A DNA stretch of 54,350 nucleotides, from IMG/VR virus record IMGVR_UViG_3300008459_011941, positions 1-54,350 of that record; one strand, written 5' to 3'. A program made the translations under genes and the position numbers. Shown here one piece after another: positions 8,851-18,257 of the stretch (positions within the stretch are counted from its first letter, which is position 1; the number at the start of each line of letters is the position of its first letter). The notes under the pieces were generated by a model. That model made no database searches. It saw only the letters and a list, made by a program, of their open reading frames with translations, and was not told the DNA's origin. This DNA is from a virus.

Positions 8851-10647
8851 TTACAAAAATGTTTCATTAGATAAATTATCAAATGTAAATGTTTGATTTC
8901 CCCAAATTATATAAAAAATTAAATTTAAACCAAGGTCCGAATCAATAGTTATATAAGTGTCTATAGGTTCGTAAGCAGCATAAGCAGGTGAAGGTTGTGC
9001 TACCAATCTATAATAGCCACCATTTAAAAATCCAAAATCAAAATATCCATCTGAGCCAGAGGTTCTATTAAATATTTGTCCACTTGAAGTTCCTACATAA
9101 TCTTCAGTAACAGTTTCAGCAACAAGAGATGACGATATTCTATCAATTCTTAAATCTAAATTTGTATTATTATATATGTTCGTCAAAGTCAAAGTCACAT
9201 CTGGCATAGCTTGAGTTACAGTGCTAAATGAAAATGATGAATCAGTAATACCTGTATTTGGACTACCATCAACTACATAAAGTCCAAGATTCGACCAATT
9301 TGTTGCACTATAAACAGCATTAACCCAATCTTGAGTATATAGTGTTCCAGTATAATCGATTGTCACAGTATTTATACCATCAGTAGCAGCTGAAATTGTA
9401 TTAGGTAGCATAGTCACACCCACATCTGTTGTTGTAAATGTAAATGTTGATGCATCTGGAGTGCTTCCCCCGATGGTCATACCAGAAATTTGATAAGAAC
9501 CATTAAAAGTATTGCTAACATAATTTCTCCACGTATATCCAGAAAAATAATATTGTCCAGAAGATTCAATTCTTGTATAAATTTCGTCAGACCAACTTGT
9601 AATACTTTGTTTATTTCCAAAAATATTTATTATTTCTTTAGTATTTCCTATTCTATAATTAAAGTCATCATTAGCTCTTAGCGGAGTTGAAAAAACTCTC
9701 ACAAATTCAGCATCTCCAACTTGTTTATTAATAGTATAAGTATAAATTTCAGTACCCGAAAAAGGTGTATCTAAAATATCATAATTTACTTGCAATTGAT
9801 AATAATCACCATCATCAACATTTGAAAAATTGAAGGTCGGGCTTAAGTTGTTTTGAACACCTTGAACTGCTATTAATTGTCTTCCACCAGATACATTTAA
9901 ATTTGGCTTTTTAGGAGGAACAAAATAAGTGAAAAATGCACCATTGATTGTAATTCCTGTAAATGGAGTATCTCCTGTTATTTCAAATGGACCTATATTT
10001 GAACTATAAATGGTTGTTGCACTAGGTTCCATATATAAAAATACAGGAGTATTGTTAAGAGAATCATAATAATATGCATCTCCTAAAGTTAAGTCGTTAC
10101 TGCTCTCAAAAGTAAAAACAGTATCTAATAAAAACTGATCTTTATCATTGAATATAGGTTGAGTATATTGTCCTACATCTTTGTAAAGTGTCGGAAAGCT
10201 ATATGTATAAGCACTATTAAAAATTGTTAATGCAGAAACACTTTCAACAACTGACACTAATTTATTTTCGAAGAAACTTTCTATGTCACCAACTTCTTCA
10301 GTTTGAGGATTATTATAATATATTGTATACGCTGTAAATGGTAATCTATATAAATCATGAGAAATAGTTGTATTTCCCGTATAATCAATTACAGATGTTG
10401 TTGATTCACCTGAAAAAAATAAAGTATATATTTTTCCGTTTGTTATATCGTAACTAATTGAATTATAATCTTCTCCATAATAATCTAAAGTAGCTCCCTC
10501 TATTTTATAAACAGGATATAAATATGTAAAACAACTACCCAAAGAAATCTGATTAAAATAACCTGATGCATTAGATGTTAAGACTTGAGAAGATGTGTCT
10601 TGATTACCTGTTGTTTGTGATAAATTTGTAAATATTCCTGATGGCAT
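8851..10647 (-). CDS. Beta-rich virion protein, unknown role
   Basis: A 598-residue protein with no recognised catalytic motif. It is rich in Thr, Ser, Asn and Tyr and has regularly alternating hydrophobic residues, as in stacked beta domains. Near the C-terminus, GSDGYFDFGFLNGGYYRLVA resembles the last strands of a carboxypeptidase-regulatory or Ig-like fold. There is no signal peptide or membrane segment. It lies between a gpI-like baseplate gene and the repeat fibres, with gaps of 13 and 33 nt, so it probably joins the baseplate or the fibre base. It could also be an adaptor for the fibres. The name rests on context more than on sequence. Confidence 0.5.
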   Translation of the reverse strand: MPSGIFTNLSQTTGNQDTSSQVLTSNASGYFNQISLGSCFTYLYPVYKIEGATLDYYGEDYNSISYDITNGKIYTLFFSGESTTSVIDYTGNTTISHDLYRLPFTAYTIYYNNPQTEEVGDIESFFENKLVSVVESVSALTIFNSAYTYSFPTLYKDVGQYTQPIFNDKDQFLLDTVFTFESSNDLTLGDAYYYDSLNNTPVFLYMEPSATTIYSSNIGPFEITGDTPFTGITINGAFFTYFVPPKKPNLNVSGGRQLIAVQGVQNNLSPTFNFSNVDDGDYYQLQVNYDILDTPFSGTEIYTYTINKQVGDAEFVRVFSTPLRANDDFNYRIGNTKEIINIFGNKQSITSWSDEIYTRIESSGQYYFSGYTWRNYVSNTFNGSYQISGMTIGGSTPDASTFTFTTTDVGVTMLPNTISAATDGINTVTIDYTGTLYTQDWVNAVYSATNWSNLGLYVVDGSPNTGITDSSFSFSTVTQAMPDVTLTLTNIYNNTNLDLRIDRISSSLVAETVTEDYVGTSSGQIFNRTSGSDGYFDFGFLNGGYYRLVAQPSPAYAAYEPIDTYITIDSDLGLNLIFYIIWGNQTFTFDNLSNETFL

Positions 10648-10660
10648 TTATTTATTTTTT

Positions 10661-13225
10661 TTATTCTGAAGGTGGAACTACTGGAGAAGGTCCTACTGAT
10701 CCACCGGAACCTGTGTTACCTGTATATAATTGAGGTATCGGAGGAGGAGTTCCAAACGGAATTCCAGATAGTGGGAATATTATGGGTGTTCCAAAAAAAC
10801 CAACTTTTTGTGTGTTTAGTGTGACAGCACTTAATATATTTGATGTCACTGATACAGCATTTACTGTCATTTGCAATGGTGTTGAAACAGTTCCTATTGC
10901 TTGAACAACATTCATATTTAAGTTAATGCTATTTTTTAAATTAGACGATACGAAAGCACCAACAATATTTGCTTTGAAAATATTGTTAACGCTAGAAGTT
11001 ACTACTGCACCATTTATTTGATTGTAAAATTGTGCTGGTAGTTTTGTTTGAAATTCTGAACCATCATTTATTCCTTTTGGATATACAAATTTTTGTCTAT
11101 TAAATACTGTATTTCTATAAATTGTTGAAACACCTTCAAAAATGGTTGTTGCAGGTATTATTTGTTCAAAATAAACAAATATCTTAGATTCAACAAATCT
11201 TATAAATTGCTCTAATTTTCTAAAAGTTACTTGACTAGAAATTTCATAAGATGGTGCTGTCACATTCCAATAATAATAAGTCAAATATATTTTTCGCAAA
11301 TTTGGATAAAAGAAATTATGATGAGGATCAAAATAAGTTTTTCTATTTTTTACGTCTATACTATTATTATATACAAAATTCAACCATTCACTTATAGTAT
11401 ATCCAGAAATTTCTGGAGGTGCTACCAAATCTTCATTTGTTAATTTATAATCTGAAGGTAAATTTACACTTGTATTTCCGGTATAAAAGAAACCTAATTT
11501 GTACCAATCAAATACATCGCACTCTATAGCTGAAGCAGGATCTAATCCAATACTAACTTCTTTACTATTGACTAAATTTTCCGTTCCATAATAATTTGGA
11601 TCTCCAGTATAAACTTTAACATTGTCAACTGTTTTTATAGGATCGAATTCAGGTTGCCATTGATTTATATAATCTTGTCCATTTCCTCTACCCGGTCCAC
11701 CTTCTTGAAAAGCTAAAAAACTTTCATCGAAATTGATGTATCCGTTTTCATTAACTTTTCCAATTGGTACTGGTATAAAAGCTGTTGTTCCATCCCACCC
11801 ACTTGTCGTTTGATCAGTAAGGCTTATGTTTGCATTTCTTTGAATTTTATAAACAAATTCATCAAAATTAACCATACAATCAGGTGCTCCAATAACTTTA
11901 AAAATAAACATTATTGCTTCTCTAGTACCTTTTCTTTTGTATAACCAATTTATATTGGTCAAGATTCTTCTCCAGAGATCTAAATTATAGTCTTCTAATG
12001 TTTTATTACTATCATCTTCTTGTCCTAAGTATTCAAAAAAATCAGTATCAGTGAAATTAATCGGTTGTTTCCATCCTAATAATTCTGTTAATCTACCAAT
12101 GAATTTATTTGATACTGTTTCAGACTCAGTATAATTAATTGAGTGTGAAAAAGCTAAGTTATCTATATATCCTTTAATTTTATCGAATTCCTCAGCATAA
12201 GTTTGGATGAATTTATTATATATTTGACCATCAGAATCTAATTCTAAATAATTTTCCGGTATAATTGTTCTAACCATCCAATTTGTTTTTAATTGGTCGG
12301 TTAAAGTAGCATATTTTAGAATTTCATCTAAATAATTATCGAAATTTGTTCCATAACTGTCAGGTGCAAAACCATCAATAGTTCTTGGCCACTCTATCAA
12401 TTTATCAAAAAATTTATCGTTTTCTGGATTTGGAACGCTAAATTTTCCAACTTCTAATAACTGGTATTGTAAATTATCAAGACTTCTTTTATATTGAAAA
12501 TACCTTTTTTTTGATGGTCTAATATAAATTGCATCAGTTGTGTTCGCAGTAAAAATACCTGAAACCTTAAAATTAAGATGATAATAATTTGAGAATGCAC
12601 TAAAATTATATGATAAAATTGGATAAGAAGGGGAAGTATTTAAAGTTGTTGAACTTAATTGTATCTCAAATTTATCATAATTATCATATAAAGTTAGGGT
12701 ATTAGAACTCAATGCATTGTAACTATTTCCTGAAGTAAAAATTATATTTCCTTGATTAGTAAGTGCAGAACTGATAATTGTTATTTCTGTATAACTTAAT
12801 TGTGTACTTGATAATGTTATAAAATTAGTTTCACCAACATTTCCATCATAAGCTAATAGGGCGTATGGAAAATTGTCTATGATTTTATTTATAGTATTTG
12901 CTAGTTTTGAATAATATGAACCAAAGTATGAATAAGAATTGGGATCTGAAAGATCCAAATTCAAATCATTTATAGTTAAACCAATTGCTTCTCCAGCATT
13001 AAAATTTGAAGAAGTTAATGAGGTTAAACTTTGTAACCTATCAAAACTTAGTGATCTAGGATCACCATCAACAATATTTGGATTAAGATCTCTACTTATT
13101 CTGAAATCTCCAAATGTAAAAATAGATTCAGTGTTCGTGTTCTGGTACAGCTTATCCTGTCCGGGAACACTTCGAACTGATAAAGTGTTCCTCACAAAAA
13201 TATCTTCCGGTTCAAGCAATACCAT
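10661..13225 (-). CDS. Baseplate / tail protein, P2 gpI-like core (854 aa)
   Basis: The middle of this protein looks like the phage tail protein I family. It has a helical stretch with YAEEFDKIKGYIDNL, then GRLTELLGWKQP, then NINWLYKRKGTREAIMFIFK, where R-K-G-T-R matches the family's conserved RGT signature followed by a helix. In P2 and related phages gpI is a wedge part of the baseplate. This protein is much longer than the usual 180-250 residues, with N- and C-terminal extensions and a Pro/Gly/Ser-rich tail. It is the first gene of the leftward structural operon and has a CTATTTA element 45 nt upstream. The family call is by motif; the exact wedge position is not known. Confidence 0.6.
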   Translation of the reverse strand: MVLLEPEDIFVRNTLSVRSVPGQDKLYQNTNTESIFTFGDFRISRDLNPNIVDGDPRSLSFDRLQSLTSLTSSNFNAGEAIGLTINDLNLDLSDPNSYSYFGSYYSKLANTINKIIDNFPYALLAYDGNVGETNFITLSSTQLSYTEITIISSALTNQGNIIFTSGNSYNALSSNTLTLYDNYDKFEIQLSSTTLNTSPSYPILSYNFSAFSNYYHLNFKVSGIFTANTTDAIYIRPSKKRYFQYKRSLDNLQYQLLEVGKFSVPNPENDKFFDKLIEWPRTIDGFAPDSYGTNFDNYLDEILKYATLTDQLKTNWMVRTIIPENYLELDSDGQIYNKFIQTYAEEFDKIKGYIDNLAFSHSINYTESETVSNKFIGRLTELLGWKQPINFTDTDFFEYLGQEDDSNKTLEDYNLDLWRRILTNINWLYKRKGTREAIMFIFKVIGAPDCMVNFDEFVYKIQRNANISLTDQTTSGWDGTTAFIPVPIGKVNENGYINFDESFLAFQEGGPGRGNGQDYINQWQPEFDPIKTVDNVKVYTGDPNYYGTENLVNSKEVSIGLDPASAIECDVFDWYKLGFFYTGNTSVNLPSDYKLTNEDLVAPPEISGYTISEWLNFVYNNSIDVKNRKTYFDPHHNFFYPNLRKIYLTYYYWNVTAPSYEISSQVTFRKLEQFIRFVESKIFVYFEQIIPATTIFEGVSTIYRNTVFNRQKFVYPKGINDGSEFQTKLPAQFYNQINGAVVTSSVNNIFKANIVGAFVSSNLKNSINLNMNVVQAIGTVSTPLQMTVNAVSVTSNILSAVTLNTQKVGFFGTPIIFPLSGIPFGTPPPIPQLYTGNTGSGGSVGPSPVVPPSE

Positions 13226-13269
13226 ATTTTACTAATTTAATGTCTTTGTTTTTAAATTAAATTTTAAAA

Positions 13270-13276
13270 TAAATAG
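13270..13276 (-). promoter_or_regulatory. Candidate late promoter element CTATTTA (leftward structural operon)
   Basis: The minus-strand reading is TCTATTTATTTT in the 150-nt divergent region, 44 nt before the ATG at 13225. It would drive the gpI-like gene and the fibres. Confidence 0.4.
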
Positions 13277-13332
13277 ACTTTCAAATTTTTTACAATAAAA
13301 CTTTTATAATATTTTATTTTTTTTTTCTAAAT

Positions 13333-13339
13333 CTATTTA
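13333..13339 (+). promoter_or_regulatory. Candidate late promoter element CTATTTA (rightward structural operon)
   Basis: The plus-strand reading is TCTATTTACTTT, 36 nt before the ATG at 13376. It faces away from the element at 13270, so the 13226-13375 gap would be a divergent late promoter region. Confidence 0.4.
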
Positions 13340-13375
13340 CTTTAAGTATTAAAAAAATATCTTTAAAAACAAAAA

Positions 13376-15415
13376 ATGCCATTTTTACCACCAGAATCAA
13401 CGACATATATTAATGTTAAGCTAACTGATGCTGGCCGAAGATTACTTTCTTTGGGGCAATTACAGTTTTCTAAAGCTGTAGTTTCTGATAGAGAGATAGA
13501 TTATAATATAGATAGGGATAGAGTTAACGGATTATCTACTTACGATATTTTAAATAATAGAGTGTTAGCCCCAGTTGGAGATTATCCGAATATAGATCCC
13601 GTCAATTTAGATGGTACAAATCCAATTGAATTAACAAACCAAACAATTCAATCTGTAAAACAGTTCGCGACTGCACAAACTGCAACTTATGGTATGTTTT
13701 CAGGATACTCTAATAACTGGTATTTCTTGGATGATAATCAACATATTTTGGCAAGAAGTATTGGTGTTGAAGGGGCTACAACAACTTTTGGTACAAATAA
13801 TATTCAAATTACAGCACCTGTTGGTTACACAATTAAAGAAGGTGATAATATATACATATTATGGGTTCCGGATGCATATCCAACAGCTTCTGCTTTGAAT
13901 CCAAATACCTCAGCTGATTTAATTTATTCTGGAACTCCTTTTAATGGTCTTTGGTATAAAGTTTATTCGGCTATTACAAACACAAATATTGATTTAGATA
14001 GAGCAATACCAAATATAGGTGGTGCTAAAACTAGATATCCACTATTCATTTATCCAGATAATGCCGTTGAATCATATTTTGGTTCAGGATATACTCAGCA
14101 AACAAAATTTTGGAACATGAATATTGTAAGACCATACGATGTTGCTGGTACGGATGTTACAATTGATGGAGTTTCCGGTTATTCATCATATGGTTCAATA
14201 GAATATGCTGGAACTAAGACTTATTTGGGTTTTGATGAAAGTTATCCTGCTTTAGGATTGATTCACTATACCAATAAATTTAGTGGATTAACTTATGGAG
14301 AACAGTTGATAGAGAAATCAGTAATAATGAATATGCCAACATTGATGTGGCATGGATTCCCTGCAAATAATGGACAAGGTACAGAATATGGATTAACATT
14401 ATATGATTCATATGGGAATTCTTTTTATGATTCTGCAGCAAAAACAACATATAGAGAATTAAGAGACGGTATTCAATCAACAAATAAAGTTGTTGGTAGA
14501 GTATATCATAAATTACAATTATTTGTAATTACTGATCAGGATTTATTAATGGCTATGTCTTACAAAGGAAATAGATCTTATACTTTACCAGAACCTATTG
14601 TAAATCTTGTTACTAATCCAGCTCCACCATTAACTACAAATGATGTGAATGGTTTGTGTGAATCTGGAAAAACATACTTTGTTACATATTTGATGGAAGT
14701 TGATCCTGCAAGTGTAGCGGGTTATGGTTATGATTATCCGATTCATTGTGGAAGTATAAAGCAAATAGATGGAGCTGTTGATATTAATGGTAACCCTCAA
14801 TATTTATCTGTTCAATTTCCGACTAATAGTTTTCCATACATGAGGAATTCAACAGAATTAGCAAATGGTACAGGTTGGAATGCTCAGAGAGTTAAAATTT
14901 TAGTAAACGAACAAGATAAATCATTTGATTATAAACCGGGTAATGTACCAGCAACTGACTGGGTTGTTTTATCTGGTCAGGGGATTTATGATTGCACAAC
15001 TTTAGTTGTGCCAGATACTACAATTGACCCAGTAGCTTTAAATTCTCATCAATTTATTGTTTCTAGAGAAGATTATAATTCTGGTGCTACAAGTGGAAAT
15101 TATGTAATGTGGTCTGGACATACTTCTAATGGAGATATTTGTAATTTTGGAGGCGAATCTTTCTTTTTTGGTACTATAGATGCCCAAGTATTGACAACAA
15201 CTTATAAAACAATCATAACAGTTATAGCAGCTAATTATCAATATAATGATTCAAATAATGAAACTTTTGATTCACTAGTTGATGAAAATACATATATAAC
15301 TGAAGTAGCAATTCTAGATAATCAAAACAATACAGTGGCTGTTGGTAAACCTACATACCCACTGAAAAAAGCTAATTCTAGATATTTAGCTTTTCAATTA
15401 ATAATAGATTTTTAA
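13376..15415 (+). CDS. Virion structural protein with LTDAGR N-terminus (679 aa)
   Basis: The N-terminus, INVKLTDAGRRLLSLGQLQF followed by a D-R-E-I-D-Y segment, is shared in outline with the next gene (YLTELGRQYL, then a GDPDVNY segment). The C-terminus, TEVAILDNQNNTVAVGKPTY, is a diverged copy of the TEVGLYN-x-x-NEL-[IV]-AVAK ending seen in the proteins at 17034 and 18258. That ending resembles the last strands of P2-type tail-collar fibre domains. The middle is beta-rich with no enzyme motif. It is the first gene of a rightward virion operon and is most likely a tail or baseplate-associated protein. Confidence 0.55.
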   Translation: MPFLPPESTTYINVKLTDAGRRLLSLGQLQFSKAVVSDREIDYNIDRDRVNGLSTYDILNNRVLAPVGDYPNIDPVNLDGTNPIELTNQTIQSVKQFATAQTATYGMFSGYSNNWYFLDDNQHILARSIGVEGATTTFGTNNIQITAPVGYTIKEGDNIYILWVPDAYPTASALNPNTSADLIYSGTPFNGLWYKVYSAITNTNIDLDRAIPNIGGAKTRYPLFIYPDNAVESYFGSGYTQQTKFWNMNIVRPYDVAGTDVTIDGVSGYSSYGSIEYAGTKTYLGFDESYPALGLIHYTNKFSGLTYGEQLIEKSVIMNMPTLMWHGFPANNGQGTEYGLTLYDSYGNSFYDSAAKTTYRELRDGIQSTNKVVGRVYHKLQLFVITDQDLLMAMSYKGNRSYTLPEPIVNLVTNPAPPLTTNDVNGLCESGKTYFVTYLMEVDPASVAGYGYDYPIHCGSIKQIDGAVDINGNPQYLSVQFPTNSFPYMRNSTELANGTGWNAQRVKILVNEQDKSFDYKPGNVPATDWVVLSGQGIYDCTTLVVPDTTIDPVALNSHQFIVSREDYNSGATSGNYVMWSGHTSNGDICNFGGESFFFGTIDAQVLTTTYKTIITVIAANYQYNDSNNETFDSLVDENTYITEVAILDNQNNTVAVGKPTYPLKKANSRYLAFQLIIDF

Positions 15416-15427
15416 AAAAGTAAAAAA

Positions 15428-16150
15428 ATGGGATTAATACCAAGTGCAACAACTGTTTATGCAAGAGCCTATCTTACTGAATTAGGAAGACAATATCTAT
15501 TTGACAGTTTGTCAAAACCCAGATATATTCAACTTCCTAATGGAGTTACTGTAGATAGATTAAAAATTACACGTTTCTCATTGGGTGATCCAGATGTAAA
15601 TTATACTCTTCCACTTCCTTTATTATCTGGAGAAATACCAGATTTATCAGGCGAAAATGAAAATGCAGTAACTGGTGCAAAGGGAAGAACATTGGATAAT
15701 TTGATTAGTCCTACTACATCAACAATTCCGGCAGAATCAATTGAAACAGTTGAGTATAAAACAACATATCAAAGTATTAATTTTAATTCAAATGTTGCTC
15801 CAACAACTTTTCCAGTTGTAACTACTCAACAATTACAAACATTTGTTGATGGTGCTTTGGTTAATGATGGAGTTTATGTAGTGTCTCCAACTAGTTATGG
15901 TCCAAATGTCATCAATAATAATGAATTAATTATTCCTTTAAAACAACCTACAGCAACAGCTCCCGGTTATAGATTAAGAATATTCTTCCCTTCAACTGGA
16001 AGTAATTATAATAAAATTACTTTTCAATTTGAAAAAGCAAATCAAATTCAGGGAACACCAACGACACAAGTATCTACAGGTTTAAATCCCTTGGTTAATC
16101 CTACTTTAAACGTAGCACAAACAAATATAGGTGCAACAGCTGCAGAATAA
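15428..16150 (+). CDS. Virion protein with LTELGR N-terminus (240 aa)
   Basis: A 240-residue protein starting 12 nt after the previous stop. Its first 60 residues (ARAYLTELGRQYLFDSL, then ITRFSLGDPDVNYTLPLP) keep the same LT-x-x-GR, F and GD-x-x-x-Y spacing as the first residues of the gene at 13376, which suggests a common N-terminal anchoring domain. The rest is low in charged residues and rich in Thr, Pro and Asn, as in virion proteins. No catalytic motif, signal peptide or membrane helix was seen. Probably a tail or baseplate component. Confidence 0.5.
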   Translation: MGLIPSATTVYARAYLTELGRQYLFDSLSKPRYIQLPNGVTVDRLKITRFSLGDPDVNYTLPLPLLSGEIPDLSGENENAVTGAKGRTLDNLISPTTSTIPAESIETVEYKTTYQSINFNSNVAPTTFPVVTTQQLQTFVDGALVNDGVYVVSPTSYGPNVINNNELIIPLKQPTATAPGYRLRIFFPSTGSNYNKITFQFEKANQIQGTPTTQVSTGLNPLVNPTLNVAQTNIGATAAE

Positions 16151-16174
16151 TAATAAAATATAAATCAATAAATA

Positions 16175-16579
16175 ATGGCAAGAGCATTAGTAAACAAAGA
16201 TTTATCAGCAAGATTGACTGAAAATAATTTTTCAGAATTACAATCTCAAGTGACACTAGGACCAAGTTTAAGTACAGCGACCGTACAAGGAGAAGCTATT
16301 GCTGCCAATGTAAATGATGCAGTATCGGTAAATCAATGGGTTGCTATGACTCAAGCAGATCAAGGTTTATTGAATGCAATATATGACTTTGTTAATACCA
16401 CGAAAGAAGGTGCAAGTGTCATACCTGATAATAGATTTGGCAGAACAAAAAAACTATTCTTTAATTTTTATGGTACTATGGGTAAGTCCATAAAACCCGG
16501 AGAAATAGGTCAATTTGAAGTTAATTTTAGTTATCCACCAAGATCTTTAACAGATACTGGTTCATCCGCAGCACTTTAA
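16175..16579 (+). CDS. Small virion protein, tandem copy A (134 aa)
   Basis: This 134-residue protein is followed 30 nt later by a near-identical copy. The two differ at only four residues (2, 5, 26 and 42). It has no known motif: an N-terminal segment (NKDLSARLTENNFSELQ), a helical middle (NQWVAMTQADQGLLNAIYDF) and a beta-like C-terminal half (KLFFNFYGTMG, QFEVNFSYPP). Small proteins encoded in virion operons at this size can be tail tube or head decoration subunits, but nothing here decides the role. The A-rich leader ends aataaATG. Confidence 0.5.
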   Translation: MARALVNKDLSARLTENNFSELQSQVTLGPSLSTATVQGEAIAANVNDAVSVNQWVAMTQADQGLLNAIYDFVNTTKEGASVIPDNRFGRTKKLFFNFYGTMGKSIKPGEIGQFEVNFSYPPRSLTDTGSSAAL

Positions 16580-16609
16580 ATTCAAAAAACAACTATAAGT
16601 AAATAAAAA

Positions 16610-17014
16610 ATGGGAAGAGCAATAGTCAACAAAGATTTATCAGCAAGATTGACTGAAAATAATTTTTCAGAATTACAATCTGAAGTTACTTTGGGTCCAA
16701 GTTTAAGTACAGCGACCGTACAAGGAGAAGCTGTTGCTGCCAATGTAAATGATGCAGTATCGGTAAATCAATGGGTCGCAATGACTCAAGCAGATCAAGG
16801 TTTATTGAATGCAATATATGACTTTGTTAATACCACAAAAGAGGGTGCCAGTGTAATACCTGATAATAGATTTGGAAGAACGAAAAAATTATTCTTTAAT
16901 TTCTACGGGACTATGGGAAAATCTATAAAGCCCGGAGAAATAGGTCAATTTGAAGTTAATTTTAGTTATCCACCAAGATCTTTAACAGATACTGGTTCAT
17001 CCGCAGCACTTTAA
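16610..17014 (+). CDS. Small virion protein, tandem copy B (134 aa)
   Basis: The tandem duplicate of the gene at 16175 lies 435 nt downstream. The proteins match at 130 of 134 positions. The DNA is a mosaic: the last 80 or so bases are identical and a long central block is nearly so, while patches in between differ at many third positions. The pattern fits an older duplication under strong purifying selection, perhaps partly evened out by gene conversion. The retained pair may supply dosage or form a mixed oligomer; both are inferences. Confidence 0.55.
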   Translation: MGRAIVNKDLSARLTENNFSELQSEVTLGPSLSTATVQGEAVAANVNDAVSVNQWVAMTQADQGLLNAIYDFVNTTKEGASVIPDNRFGRTKKLFFNFYGTMGKSIKPGEIGQFEVNFSYPPRSLTDTGSSAAL

Positions 17015-17033
17015 AAAATAATAAAAAAAAGAA

Positions 17034-18221
17034 ATGAGTACAATTGATCCACGTTTTACAAAATTAGTAAGTTCATCGCTTACAGTTCAAGCTGAAACAT
17101 TAGATAATAAAATAGTTTCAAATGAAGAATTATTTTTCACTGAATGTGACAGAAATTCAGTTGCAGATAATAAGGGAAATTATTTTGTTTCTTTTAATCT
17201 CCCAACTTCTGATGATGATTTAAGTACAAGTTCAACTATAGCAAAATATTTTCCAGAGCTTTATCAGTTAAATAATGAAAAGATTGTTTTTTGTTCTATA
17301 CCCCCAACTGAATATTCAGAATTTATAGACGGAAGATCTATAACTCTTTTTGTACCAACAAGTGGTACAGCACCCGGACCTTTTGATGGAGTAAAGATTT
17401 ATTCTTCAACATATTCATCTGATAAACCATTGAAATATGGCGAAACAAATCAACTGTTAGGTGATAATATTTGTTTTTTATTTTGTGATGATATAAATAT
17501 TCCTTATACTGGATTTACTGCAAATGAAATTGGAGTAAGAACTAATATGTCAGCTAATACAACTTGGGAACCAGATCCAACTGATTATACGAAGAGACCA
17601 TCTGCTGTTTCATACAGAGAGGTTTTAGGTGGAGGAATTTCTTCTGTATTGAATCCTAATAATAGGCCAAACGGATTAAATACTGATACAAGATCAGGAA
17701 GTTATTCTATAACACCTCCTACTAATTTTCCAGACGGAGTTGCAGGTTATAATTACGATGTTCCAGTAGGTTTTTGTTATTTAGATATGGGTATTTGTGT
17801 TTTAACTCATACTGCCATAACACAAAATATTGTATGGACAGAGGGTACTGGTGGCCCCGGATCAGGTGACTTAAACTATACTTCTGGAAGAACAAATGTT
17901 TATTTTTCTGGATTAAATATTGATGATGATCCAGCAGCTTATTTGGAATACACCGATATTAACACATCTTTCAAAATTTCCGCAGTTTGTTTGGCAATGC
18001 CTACTGAGTTCTGGATCTCTAATAATTCTACTTGGGATAGAACTAGTGCTCTCAACAATATTAATTCTCAAACAGGTATAATTACATTAGATCCAGTTTA
18101 TGTAACTGAAGTTGGATTATACAATAGAATGAATGAATTAATAGCTGTTGCTAAACTTTCGGAATACGTTGAAAAAAACTATATAAATTTAGTTACTTTC
18201 AATATTGATATAGATATGTAA
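17034..18221 (+). CDS. Tail-collar-like virion protein, paralogue 1 (395 aa)
   Basis: A 395-residue virion-type protein paralogous along its length to the next gene. Shared landmarks are IDP[RK]FT at the start, GNYFVS[FL]NLPT, [ED]FID[GA]RSI, [KD]YGE followed by LLGDNI, NIPYTG / NLPYTG, and an ending TEVGLYN[RE]xNEL[IV]AVAK. The ending resembles the tail-collar fibre fold of P2 gpH-type proteins. The two neighbours probably assemble together or act as alternative subunits. A perfect 11-bp inverted repeat covers its stop codon. Confidence 0.55.
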   Translation: MSTIDPRFTKLVSSSLTVQAETLDNKIVSNEELFFTECDRNSVADNKGNYFVSFNLPTSDDDLSTSSTIAKYFPELYQLNNEKIVFCSIPPTEYSEFIDGRSITLFVPTSGTAPGPFDGVKIYSSTYSSDKPLKYGETNQLLGDNICFLFCDDINIPYTGFTANEIGVRTNMSANTTWEPDPTDYTKRPSAVSYREVLGGGISSVLNPNNRPNGLNTDTRSGSYSITPPTNFPDGVAGYNYDVPVGFCYLDMGICVLTHTAITQNIVWTEGTGGPGSGDLNYTSGRTNVYFSGLNIDDDPAAYLEYTDINTSFKISAVCLAMPTEFWISNNSTWDRTSALNNINSQTGIITLDPVYVTEVGLYNRMNELIAVAKLSEYVEKNYINLVTFNIDIDM

Positions 18222-18256
18222 TTCTATTTGATATTGAAAGTCATTTAGAATTACAT
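18216..18256 (+). other. 11-bp inverted repeat abutting the next start codon
   Basis: The arms ATGTAATTCTA (18216-18226) and TAGAATTACAT (18246-18256) are perfect complements around a 19-nt loop. The left arm contains the stop codon of the upstream gene and the right arm ends one base before the ATG at 18258. It has no T-run, so it is more likely an RNA hairpin that affects initiation or couples translation than a terminator. Confidence 0.6.
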
Positions 18257-18257
18257 T

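Noticed and set aside
12939-13235. 98-codon open frame on the plus strand opposite the gpI-like gene
   Set aside because: It lies entirely opposite a well-supported gene, has no leader or promoter and no protein-like pattern.
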